Assembly (NCBI GenBank): GCA_947649125.1
Contig: CANSQL010000006.1
Location: forward strand, 1-64,000
Direction of reading: 5' to 3'
DNA from: an uncultured Erysipelotrichaceae bacterium
Lineage (GTDB): Bacteria; Bacillota_I; Bacilli_A; Erysipelotrichales; Erysipelotrichaceae
DNA: 64,000 bases
Positions 27,201 to 34,131 of this stretch are shown here, in pieces. Position 1 is the first letter of the stretch. The number at the start of each line of letters is the position of its first letter. The notes below the pieces were generated by a model. The model was given only the letters and a program-made list of their open reading frames with translations. It ran no database searches and was not told where the DNA came from. Position numbers and translations under genes: made by a program.

Positions 27201-27296
27201 CAAAAACAGACGATGCTTCGATAATTCGTCCATCGCAAGCTCGACCTGATTCACATAGGGTCCGAAGGCTTGAAATACAATTCGTTCTATCCGCAT
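24285..27296 (-). CDS. sbcC: SbcC, ATPase subunit of the SbcCD nuclease
   Basis: SMC/Rad50-type ATPase (1003 residues) that with SbcD opens DNA ends and cleaves hairpins. The N-terminal half-ATPase has Walker A KGATGAGKTVILDAI (~35-49). Two long coiled-coil arms follow, with the Zn-hook CPICG at about residue 500. The C-terminal half-ATPase has signature SLSGGEKFLVSLALS, Walker B MFIDEGFGTLD and the H-loop IISHVELL. ATG 27296 has AAGGAAG upstream and overlaps sbcD by 10 nt. Typical length and order for the operon sbcD-sbcC. Confidence 0.96.
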   Translation of the reverse strand: MRIERIVFQAFGPYVNQVELAMDELSKHRLFLIKGATGAGKTVILDAITFALYGKSSSGERGDFETMRSRMADDKQKTFVELIFQVHEHRYRFYREIVVGKKRSGEARYKVNVNGGELIEDQFYPFFENCKMTLLEKQAEKLIGLNHAQFIRTMILPQGKFERLLISNSEEKQEILKSLFQSERWAILCEALSDHLKSAKEKTERMGADIESSLAQAEVKSLSECTELHMVLKQQLKALKSECEQAKKDMEAKQAHYDEQQQLRSLSNKKAAYEKKKEELLKQAVQMSAIAQQIETAGEYEKIYPYMKSYRECRKNKEQAALQLTKGEKELKASQQQFQELELQKEVVKQKEQQCVVLSRQCLVWEQQLILCEERSGKAEEMKLLEKQKQEAQVKLERYQKALDDIKQQHELAKKRIRALEEATQNHPQLLIEAQRLEAKKQAEQEIEALLKQQKQWETESLQRMQQLTILRKQEQETKIQHELLYQAYLHDSAGLLASMLQEGSACPICGSTHHPNPAKASEQLTELAKLKDCKALWDQQLQQIQETDNWLKQAAVHTEQRNKLITAKKEALHTQYGALDSDYEAQLMKQLKASTQAFKELDVQKHILRQCEERIPKGEKAYEEVLHQTQALAQQLLLAEAQNKERYSTIENTDALTLQKQLNKAKQEIDDFEVAISAWNESYQKLQLKLNAQHVSVTHLKEAFTRAENEYTRAHQELQTKNHKQLDIEQPLTDPAQLVKQKAVLQEYQTQLTELQAAIHELNDQIKNRTIEPSDSLNHELEAAKTLYRQTVNETAKKEYRLEQIEKIEKHITQLQREYEEALLINARQAEFVKAMRGDTSIGIERYVLGIMLSHITRSANALLKNVHDGRYQLYRSDDTSGKVRKYGLELSIYDNATASMRSASSLSGGEKFLVSLALSLALSAVVQARNSTVSMESMFIDEGFGTLDEASIADALKVLSSMTNSKTMIGIISHVELLKENIPYGIEVTKGKQESTCRMLL

Positions 27297-28387
27297 ATGA
27301 ATTCACTTCCTTTTGCCTGCTTCAGCCAGTCGTTTTCCTCTTTCGTTATTTCACGGTTGAAATAATCCATAAAAAATTGCTTGACAATGGCTTCATCACT
27401 TAAGGTATCCAAATCATTTGCCTGCAGTGAAACTGCTTCCCGTTGCTCCTGTTGATTGCCGGTCAGGGTCAAAAGATAAGGACAACGCTCTTTAAGCAGT
27501 TCCAGCAATTCAAAGCTGATGCCTTGATCCTCCAAAATAATTTTCACATAGTCCTCTTGATGCTTATGCAGCTGTTCACAAACGGCTTCATAACTACCCG
27601 TTATCGTTGTCATCGGATGCAGCGGTGTTACGGCAACGCTTTTGATATCCATTGTTTCACTGTCAATTAAAACGACCTCTTTAGCTGCTGTCTCGCTAAA
27701 GGTATAAGGACATAAGGAACCGCTGTAGCGAATATGCTCCGCAATTTTTTGCGGACGATGCAGGTGCCCTAAAGCAACATAATCAATATCATCAAAGATA
27801 TCCTTTGAAATCAAATCCGTACCGCCGATATGCGCAAATCGATCGCTTTCACAAACCTTGGCTCCGTTCACAAACGCATGTGCCAGTATTATTTGTCTGT
27901 TTTCACGCTTTTGGCTGCGAATATGATCTGTCAGCTGTAAAAAGGCTTGTTCATAATTAGAAAAGCTCTTTTGAAAAACAGCACTGATCGTATCCTTATG
28001 AACAAAGGGAATCGGATAAAAATCCACATTACCGATTGTCAACGGCTGTGGCTTTGAGGTTAATGTACCGAATATATAAAGCCCCTGCGCTTCCAATAAA
28101 TCGCGCATGATTGATAAGCGAGTCGCTGAATCATGATTCCCTGCGATGACGATTACCTTTACTTTAAGCACTTGAATCATATGCTTGATTGCTTCATCAA
28201 ATAATGCGATTGCTTCCTTACTCGCTAAGGTCGTATCGTAAATATCACCGCATATTAAAACCACGTCAACTGCTTCTCGTTGAATGATTTCGTAATATTG
28301 ACGCAGCGCATAATGCTGATCCTCTGTAAATGAATGACGATGATAATCGATGCCCAGATGCCAGTCTGATGTATGCAGAATTTTCAT
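27287..28387 (-). CDS. sbcD: SbcD, exonuclease subunit of SbcCD
   Basis: Mre11-type metallophosphoesterase of 366 residues. The phosphoesterase motifs are in order: HTSDWHLG (~5-12), CGDIYDT, AGNHDSA with general-acid His, HAFVNGA and GHLHRPQ. A C-terminal capping domain follows. I start at ATG 28387, preceded by GAGGT, because the protein then begins MKILHTSDWHLG as in the family; the track's 24 extra residues are not supported. First gene of a two-gene operon with sbcC. Confidence 0.96.
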   Translation of the reverse strand: MKILHTSDWHLGIDYHRHSFTEDQHYALRQYYEIIQREAVDVVLICGDIYDTTLASKEAIALFDEAIKHMIQVLKVKVIVIAGNHDSATRLSIMRDLLEAQGLYIFGTLTSKPQPLTIGNVDFYPIPFVHKDTISAVFQKSFSNYEQAFLQLTDHIRSQKRENRQIILAHAFVNGAKVCESDRFAHIGGTDLISKDIFDDIDYVALGHLHRPQKIAEHIRYSGSLCPYTFSETAAKEVVLIDSETMDIKSVAVTPLHPMTTITGSYEAVCEQLHKHQEDYVKIILEDQGISFELLELLKERCPYLLTLTGNQQEQREAVSLQANDLDTLSDEAIVKQFFMDYFNREITKEENDWLKQAKGSEFICG

Positions 28388-28811
28388 ATGTACCTCGTTG
28401 TTTTCTATTGTTTCTTTTTTGTTGTTGATCGCATGCTGTATTCTGTTACTTCCCGTCACATGCCTGCCGTTTCAGCTTTGATCGAATTCCATATATCACT
28501 GCGAACTGCATGTTTAGATAGCTTAACTTTCTTTTGCTTTGAAATACAGCTCTATTGTATCACGAATGCTTATGAAAGCCTATGGTAAATATTACTATAT
28601 GTCACCTTAAAACCGATAAAGAAATGTGTCATTTTTAGTTGATGCTGCTTGCTTTCGGCTCGGAAAGGGCCTGTTCTATCGATAGCGGTCGCAACCAAGG
28701 AACGATATGGAAAAAGTACCGAAAAAATGCAATTATTTTTTGTAGTTAAGCGGTTGAGCGCGTATGAGATAAATGACAGGCTTTTTAAAGATAAAAAAGA
28801 GGAGGTATTAT
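28388..28811. other. Intergenic region with a GC-richer, structured-looking block
   Basis: Between divergent sbcD and the TnpB-like gene. The first 200 nt are AT-rich with no gene. From about 28,650 to 28,770 the sequence is richer in GC and in short complementary segments, and ends near a 20-nt match to 21,114-21,136. It could be the leader of the next gene or a decayed non-coding RNA. The 67-aa ORF at 28649 overlaps the next gene and has no ribosome site. Confidence 0.3.
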
Positions 28812-29279
28812 ATGATTCTAACCGTAGAGTTGAACCTGACAGTAAACGATGAAACAGAAACGCTTTTACAGGAGTATGGTAAGCTTATGAGACATGAAAT
28901 TTATAAAGTTGTCGGTGTATTTCAAAAACAAGGTCAAATATTCAATCTTCCCTATCGTGCAATCAGCAGACAGTTAGCCCCGAACGCTCGTCATTTAGTG
29001 ATGAAACAGGCTAAGCTTCTTTATGAGAAGCGCTGCACAAATCCGGATATAAAACCGGATTTTTCCAGTATATGGTCTTCCCGGTCCTGCCGCATTGAGA
29101 ATCATTCCTTATTATTCAAGCTTGATTCTAAGAAACCCGGTCATCATCAATGGCATATCCCCTTTTCAACCACTGATGATAGTGAGGCAGTTTTATCAAC
29201 GGGTAATGTGATTGATGTTACCCTGAAGCAGCAGGAGAGTGCTTGGTTTGCCTATGTGCGCATAAACACTGATCGATAA
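28812..29279 (+). CDS. TnpB N-terminal-like protein without nuclease domain
   Basis: 155 residues starting at ATG 28812, which follows GAGGAGG; the track start 13 codons upstream lacks a site. The layout MILTVELNLTVNDETETLL, then a short helical segment YRAISRQLAP, then IENHSLLFKLD and VIDVTLKQQESAW resembles the beta/helical front part (WED and REC-like) of IS200/IS605 TnpB proteins. There is no RuvC or zinc-ribbon part; the frame stops in normal sequence. It is either a truncated relic or a repurposed front half. The strong ribosome site and open frame argue that it is still expressed. Assignment to TnpB is by pattern only. Confidence 0.45.
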   Translation: MILTVELNLTVNDETETLLQEYGKLMRHEIYKVVGVFQKQGQIFNLPYRAISRQLAPNARHLVMKQAKLLYEKRCTNPDIKPDFSSIWSSRSCRIENHSLLFKLDSKKPGHHQWHIPFSTTDDSEAVLSTGNVIDVTLKQQESAWFAYVRINTDR

Positions 29280-29300
29280 CTAAACAGTAAATAAACAGAT

Positions 29301-29355
29301 ATTAAATAAGCACATTAAATAAGCGGCATTAAACTAGCACCATTTAATAAGTAAG
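29301..29355. repeat. Four imperfect ~14-bp tandem repeats
   Basis: Units ATTAAATAAGCAC, ATTAAATAAGCGGC, ATTAAACTAGCACC and ATTTAATAAGTAAG follow each other without gaps, immediately after the TnpB-like gene and 110 nt before the polymerase gene. Confidence 0.65.
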
Positions 29356-29468
29356 TGTCAGATAATAAAGCATTCAACAGGGCCATCACTTCCCTGTAAG
29401 CATACACTGTCTCAACCGATGAATAAGCTGTCATAAGTGAAGCACAATAATCACTAAGGGTGATCGTT

Positions 29469-30710
29469 ATGGAACGAACAATCTTACATTGTGATTTAAA
29501 TAATTTTTATGCCTCCGTTGAATGTGCGAAGGACCCGAGTCTGCGTAATATTCCCCTCGCAATCGCAGGCAATCAAGAGCTGCGCCACGGTATCATACTC
29601 GCTAAAAATCAGCTCGCGAAACAATTGGGCATTAAAACCGGACAAGCAATCTGGGAAGCCAAGCAGCTATGTGAGGATTTAGTATTATTACCGCCCGATT
29701 TTAAAGAATATCAACGCTGTTCTAAAATGGTTAAGGAAATCTTCACTGATTATACAGATTTAATTGAGGATTTCGGAATCGATGAAGCTTGGCTTGATGT
29801 AACTCAAAGCAGAAATTTATTCGGAGACGGACTTACGATTGCCGAAACGATTCAACAGCGGATATATAATGAAATCGGTTTAACCTCAAGCATCGGTGTC
29901 AGCTTTAACAAAATCTTTGCGAAGCTTGGTTCTGATTATAAAAAGCCGATGGGTATTACCGTAATCACAAAGAATAATTATCGCAGCATCGTATGGCCGC
30001 TTCCGGTGGAAGACCTGTTATATGTCGGAAGGAGCACGACAGGTAAGCTGCATGAGCTGGGTATACATACGATCGGTGATTTAGCACAGTTTAATTACGG
30101 TAAACTGAGTCATATGCTCGGAAAGTGGGGAGAATATTTATGGCGCTTTGCGAACGGTGAGGATCAAAGTGAGGTTGCTAAACAAACCTATATTTTTCCG
30201 ATCAAATCCATCGGTAACGGTATTACTGCACCTCGTGATATTTATGATATTGAGGATTTTCGCCTCATTGCCTATGTGCTTTGTGAAAGCATCGTGGCGC
30301 GTATGCGTGAACAGCATTTGGCCGCTCGCTGTGTCAGTGTTCAGTTTCGCAATACCGGTCTTGTTTCCTTCACCAGACAAATGACCTTTTCCGTTCCTAT
30401 TTATACGGTAAAGCGACTTGTTGATATTGCAGTTTCTTTATGTCATGAAAATTATCATTTTCAGCTTCCGCTGCGCTCCATGTCAATCAGTGTATCACGC
30501 TTATTATCGCGAAGCTCTTACCATCAACTGTCATTATTTGAGGAAATCGATGATTCAAAGGACGAGGTCGTCGATGTTGTTTTAGAACAGATTCGAAAGC
30601 GCTTTGGTACCTTTTCGATTCGTCGCTGTTCGATGAAAAGTGATATGGAGCTGACAGGATTTGATCCGTTTTCCGATCATACCATTCACCCTGTCAATTT
30701 CTTTCGATGA
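29469..30710 (+). CDS. dinB: Y-family DNA polymerase (Pol IV/DinB-like)
   Basis: Translesion polymerase of 413 residues. The palm has HCDLNNFYASVE (~5-16, first catalytic Asp) and EDFGIDEAWLDV (~100, second Asp-Glu). The fingers and thumb follow (SIGVSFNKIFAKLGSDYKKP), then a helix-hairpin-helix and the little-finger domain. A beta-clamp-binding motif QLSLFEE is near residue 355, followed by an extra C-terminal tail. This tail and the operon with a tiny gene fit the UvrX/YqjW-like Gram-positive branch as well as DinB. Start is ATG 29469 with AAGGG 8 nt upstream; the GTG three codons earlier overlaps that site. No LexA box was seen by eye. Confidence 0.9.
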   Translation: MERTILHCDLNNFYASVECAKDPSLRNIPLAIAGNQELRHGIILAKNQLAKQLGIKTGQAIWEAKQLCEDLVLLPPDFKEYQRCSKMVKEIFTDYTDLIEDFGIDEAWLDVTQSRNLFGDGLTIAETIQQRIYNEIGLTSSIGVSFNKIFAKLGSDYKKPMGITVITKNNYRSIVWPLPVEDLLYVGRSTTGKLHELGIHTIGDLAQFNYGKLSHMLGKWGEYLWRFANGEDQSEVAKQTYIFPIKSIGNGITAPRDIYDIEDFRLIAYVLCESIVARMREQHLAARCVSVQFRNTGLVSFTRQMTFSVPIYTVKRLVDIAVSLCHENYHFQLPLRSMSISVSRLLSRSSYHQLSLFEEIDDSKDEVVDVVLEQIRKRFGTFSIRRCSMKSDMELTGFDPFSDHTIHPVNFFR

Positions 30711-30949
30711 AGCAAAAGGTTGCGGTTGTGGTTCTGCATACCAAAGAAGGAGAATTGATTCCGTTATTTATCGTCTGGGACAATATGGTGAAGTATCCGA
30801 TTGATAAGGTCATCTCTAAACAAAAGGCTGCTTCCCTGAAAAGCGGTGGGTTTGGAATTCGTTATACGATCAGAGTTCAAAATCAATATCGATATTTATT
30901 TTATGAATATTCCGGATGGTTTATTGAAAAAATCTCAGCCGGAGAATAA
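30707..30949 (+). CDS. Small conserved-looking protein overlapping the polymerase gene
   Basis: 80 residues; the ATG overlaps the polymerase stop as ATGA, so the two are translationally coupled. It reads as a small alpha/beta protein: hydrophobic strand KVAVVVLHTKEGELIPLFIVWD, basic helix, then IRYTIRVQNQYRYLFYEYSGWFIEKI. I recognise no family. In Firmicutes Y-family polymerases are often followed by a YolD-like small protein; this one occupies that position but does not look like YolD. A role as a polymerase accessory factor is inference. Confidence 0.7.
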   Translation: MKQKVAVVVLHTKEGELIPLFIVWDNMVKYPIDKVISKQKAASLKSGGFGIRYTIRVQNQYRYLFYEYSGWFIEKISAGE

Positions 30950-31017
30950 GGAAATGCAAAAAAGACCATACTGTTATTGATTGTATTTTCGAGGTATACC
31001 CTAAAGGAGGATTTATT

Positions 31018-31479
31018 ATGGATGCGAGAATGGATTTAAGAGCGGATTTGATTCAGGAATTGAATCAGTTGTTAAAGGGGACACATATGGGAGCGTTTGT
31101 GTTTGAGGATTTAAGAGAAAAAGTCGTTGATGAGAAGCTTAGGCTGGAATTTCATCATTATTTAGAGCTGTTGAAAAATCATGAGGACATGCTGACGAAG
31201 CATATTACGATGATCGGCGGTGAGCCTGTGGATACGTCGGGTTTTATGGGTACGATTACCGATATGATGTCGATGATCAAAAATATGGTCGTTGTCGGTG
31301 ATATTCAAGTCGTAGAGGAAGCCGTAAAGGCGATTGAAATGGGTTTAAAGGCTATTCGGGATTTCGATGATCGTCACTTTACGTTATCGGAAACGATGCG
31401 CAAAGAAATCGATATAATGAAGGATGATTATCAAATGATTTATCATTCACTTCATAAGTATATGATAGCCAATCGTTGA
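31018..31479 (+). CDS. Ferritin-like four-helix protein (DUF2383/PA2169-type)
   Basis: 153 residues, nearly all helical in four amphipathic segments with a central flexible Gly-rich loop (GGEPVDTSGFMG). The order of helices with conserved-looking Glu/His positions (FEDLREKV, EFHHYLELLKNHEDML, AIEMGLKAIRDFDDRHF) suits the ferritin-like DUF2383 family. Function is unknown; a metal or stress-related role is inference. AAAGGAGG precedes ATG 31018. Small gap from the previous gene, separate promoter possible. Confidence 0.6.
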   Translation: MDARMDLRADLIQELNQLLKGTHMGAFVFEDLREKVVDEKLRLEFHHYLELLKNHEDMLTKHITMIGGEPVDTSGFMGTITDMMSMIKNMVVVGDIQVVEEAVKAIEMGLKAIRDFDDRHFTLSETMRKEIDIMKDDYQMIYHSLHKYMIANR

Positions 31480-31598
31480 TGAGACGAGGGGAAAAGACAT
31501 ATGGATGTACGGAAGGAAGGGCTTTTGGGGCAGCAGGCATTTTCTTTCAGTATGTTTTGTGTTAAACTATATGCGTTGTAAATAACGAGGTATAGGAT

Positions 31599-32384
31599 AT
31601 GACTAATGAGATAAAAGCAGTATTTTTTGATGTAGATGCGACGATGTATTATCATAATATTCATGATATTCTGCCTTCGACAAGGGCAGCCTTGAAGGCT
31701 TTGCATGAGCGCGGTATCAAGGTAGGTGTGGCAACAAGTCGCTGTCGTTATGAGCTGAATAATACACCGTCTTTTTTTCGCAATTTTCCTTTTGCGGGAA
31801 TCGTAAGTGACGGCGGTGCACTTGCCATGGAGGGAAATAAGATTATTTCGGCTCATTATATTGATAAAAAAATCGTTGAGCGTGTGATTGCTTTTGCGAA
31901 AAAGCATCAAAGAACGCTGCGCTACAGCACGATCGACGGCGATTATTTTTTTGAAAAACCGCGTCAGATGGATAAGGATATCTTTTTTCAGCTGTATTTG
32001 AATACCCCGGTTGTCAAACCGTATGCGAATGATGATATTTTGAATATACTATTGTATGCACCCGGTGCTCAGGATACGGCAGAGCTAACGGAAATATTAG
32101 ATGGTATTTCTTGGGTAGATCACGGCCCGGTACTGGAAATCAATGCCGGTCAAATCGATAAAAGTGACGGGATTGCGGCTTTAGCTGCGCATTGGGGACT
32201 TCGAATGGATGAAATCATGAGTTTCGGTGACGGGGCTAATGATGTGCAGCTGGTTAAAAACTGCGGTATCGGGGTAGCGATGGGAAACGGCTGCGATGAA
32301 GTGAAGGAAGCGGCAGATTTTGTGACGAAGCGCATCGAGGACGATGGAGTTGAGTTTGCGCTGCGGCATTTTGGGTTGATTTAA
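31599..32384 (+). CDS. HAD-superfamily Cof-type phosphatase
   Basis: 261 residues. Motif I FFDVDATM (nucleophile Asp; DAT instead of the usual DGT), motif II VATSR, motif III Lys region around GQIDKSDGI, and motif IV SFGDGANDVQLVK are all present, with the type IIB cap between. These enzymes dephosphorylate small phosphosugars or flavin/PLP phosphates; the substrate is unknown. A GAGG site precedes ATG 31599. The IS256-family element begins about 55 nt after the stop codon. Confidence 0.9.
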   Translation: MTNEIKAVFFDVDATMYYHNIHDILPSTRAALKALHERGIKVGVATSRCRYELNNTPSFFRNFPFAGIVSDGGALAMEGNKIISAHYIDKKIVERVIAFAKKHQRTLRYSTIDGDYFFEKPRQMDKDIFFQLYLNTPVVKPYANDDILNILLYAPGAQDTAELTEILDGISWVDHGPVLEINAGQIDKSDGIAALAAHWGLRMDEIMSFGDGANDVQLVKNCGIGVAMGNGCDEVKEAADFVTKRIEDDGVEFALRHFGLI

Positions 32385-32439
32385 CTTTTACTTATAGCAA
32401 TGCGGTCATCTTATATACATCTTTAATCTTATATTTAAA

Positions 32440-33733
32440 GGTAGTGTGCAAAAAATTGTGTAAACCTTCAAAAGTAGTATGATAAAATATATGAAATTGG
32501 AGGTTTTTCTAATGAACAAAAGAAAAGAATTAATAAAGAAATTGATTAAAGAATTTGATCTAAAGGATACAAATGATATTTCAAGCATGTTTCGTGAACT
32601 AATGGGTGACACCATTCAAGAAATGGCTTTTCTGAAAAAAGTATGAGGAGTGAACATGGTGATGTAACAATCAAGATTCCAAGAGATCGTAAGGGTGAAT
32701 TTGAGCCACAGGTCGTTAAAAAATATCAGAAGGATCTAGGTTCAATCGAACATCAAATCATCACATTATATGCCAAAGGTATGAGTAACAGAGAAATTGA
32801 GGATTTCATAAAAAACATGTATGGCGCAGAGGTATCACCTTCCTTGATATCACATATTACCGATCGTATACTGCCGGAAATCAGAGAATGGCAAAACAGA
32901 CCGTTAAAGCGCTTGTATGCGATGGTATTCATGGATGCGATACATTATCATGTACGCAAGGAAGGAAGTGTAGTAAACAAAGCAGTATATATCGCTATCG
33001 GCATTGACATGAGTGGATGTAAAGATGTATTGGGGTTGTATATCGGCGAAGCGGAAACCAGTAAATTCTGGTTAAGTGTAATGAATGAAATCAAAAACAG
33101 AGGGACAGAAGATATTCTGATCTGTTCTGTAGACGGCTTGAACGGCTTTTCACAAGCGATTACAGCGGTATATCCACAGACGATCGTACAACGTTGTATC
33201 GTCCATCAAATACGCAACAGCACACGTTATGTGAGCTATAAAGACATCAGAGAATTCAAGAAGGATTTGAAAAGCATATATCAAGCAGCGACCTTGGAGC
33301 TGGCAGAACATAATTTAGATAAAGTAGAAGAAAAGTGGAAGGATAAGTATCCAAGCTGTATCAAATCATGGCGAGAGAATTGGGCAGAATTAAGTGCATA
33401 TTTTGTTTATCCACAAGCGATACGAAAAGTGATATATACCACGAATTCGATTGAGAATTTCAACCGGCAATTACGAAAAGTGACGAAAACCAAATCCAGT
33501 TATCCAAGCGATGATGCCTTATTAAAATCATTGTACTTGGCAATCTTGGATATCACTAAAAAGTGGACGGGAACACCGCATAACTGGATGAGTATCGCAA
33601 ATCAGCTAATGATTTATTTCGAGGGGAGGATTGTCAATGATGACCTAATCGTTTAAAATAATGGAAAAGCGGCTACTACTTCCGCTTCTTCCTGATATGT
33701 TAAGGCTATCATAAAATTTAAGACACTCTCTAC
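32440..33733 (+). mobile_element. IS256-family insertion sequence, internally deleted
   Basis: A transposase of IS256 type is flanked by imperfect terminal repeats. The left end GGTAGTGTGCAAAAAATTGTG matches, with gaps, the reverse complement of the right end (GTAGAGAGTGTCTTAAATTTT). No target duplication is clear at either border, so end positions are approximate. It marks the left edge of the defence island and is likely immobile because the transposase is damaged. Confidence 0.7.
32512..33656 (+). pseudogene. IS256-family transposase, split by internal deletion/frameshift
   Basis: The 5' part starts at ATG 32512 behind TTGGAGG and encodes 44 residues (MNKRKELIKKLIKEFD up to FLKKV), stopping at TGA 32644-32646. 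The rest starts in the -1 frame at ATG 32643 and encodes the DDE domain: MDAIHYHV (first D), SVDGLNGF (second D), NSIENFNRQLRK (E). Compared with full IS256 transposases, the ~30-residue segment after GDTIQEM is missing at the junction, so this is a deletion rather than plain frameshifting. The overlap ATGA could still allow reinitiation of the large fragment. Confidence 0.85.
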
Positions 33734-33773
33734 TTATTGAATGTACATGATACTACATAAACGGTAACACATC

Positions 33774-34091
33774 TTATATAAATAATCGTATTGTTTCCTT
33801 TAATTCATCGCTGAACTCCTCTAAATCTTCATATTTAATTGCACCCTCGTGAAGCAAGAAAGTAATATTCTCAATCAATTTGGAGCGTCGCATTTCTGCT
33901 ACAACTCCTACTTTATGTTTATCATGCTGTATTCGCTCATGAAGTTTCCAAAACTTTTGTGCTGACGAATTTTTTCCTTTAAGCAACGCTATATATTCTT
34001 CATTTAGCTTATTCATATAAGCTTCTTGCCATTCTACAATCTTGATTCTAAATAATTTCCAACCCGCTTCCGTATATTGCTTGTTTTGCAT
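33774..34091 (-). CDS. Small helical protein linked to the TOTE-type helicase
   Basis: 105 residues starting at ATG 34091 (AGGGGG upstream). Charged, entirely helical with no membrane segment; AGWKLFRIKIVEWQEAYMNKLNEEY and EDLEEFSDELKETI are representative features. I do not recognise a family. It lies 40 nt after the primase-helicase gene. A decayed second copy of this gene, again next to the end of the helicase gene, exists near 47.9-48.1 kb, so the two genes have been duplicated together. That supports a functional link with the helicase. Confidence 0.7.
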   Translation of the reverse strand: MQNKQYTEAGWKLFRIKIVEWQEAYMNKLNEEYIALLKGKNSSAQKFWKLHERIQHDKHKVGVVAEMRRSKLIENITFLLHEGAIKYEDLEEFSDELKETIRLFI

Positions 34092-34131
34092 AAGTATTCC
34101 CCCTAGTTCGCAAATAAAAATATTACATGTT

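Noticed and set aside
29280-29468. LexA/SOS box before the Y-family polymerase
   Set aside because: No GAAC-N4-GTTC-like palindrome seen by eye in the upstream sequence.
31501-31581. 26-codon ORF with GAGGGG upstream between the ferritin-like and HAD genes
   Set aside because: A possible leader peptide, but there is no terminator or other regulatory structure after it, so support is too weak.
32643-32650. Programmed -1 frameshifting of the IS256-type transposase at AAAAAAG
   Set aside because: The zero-frame codons do not form a canonical slippery heptamer, and a ~30-codon segment is also missing, so deletion explains it better.
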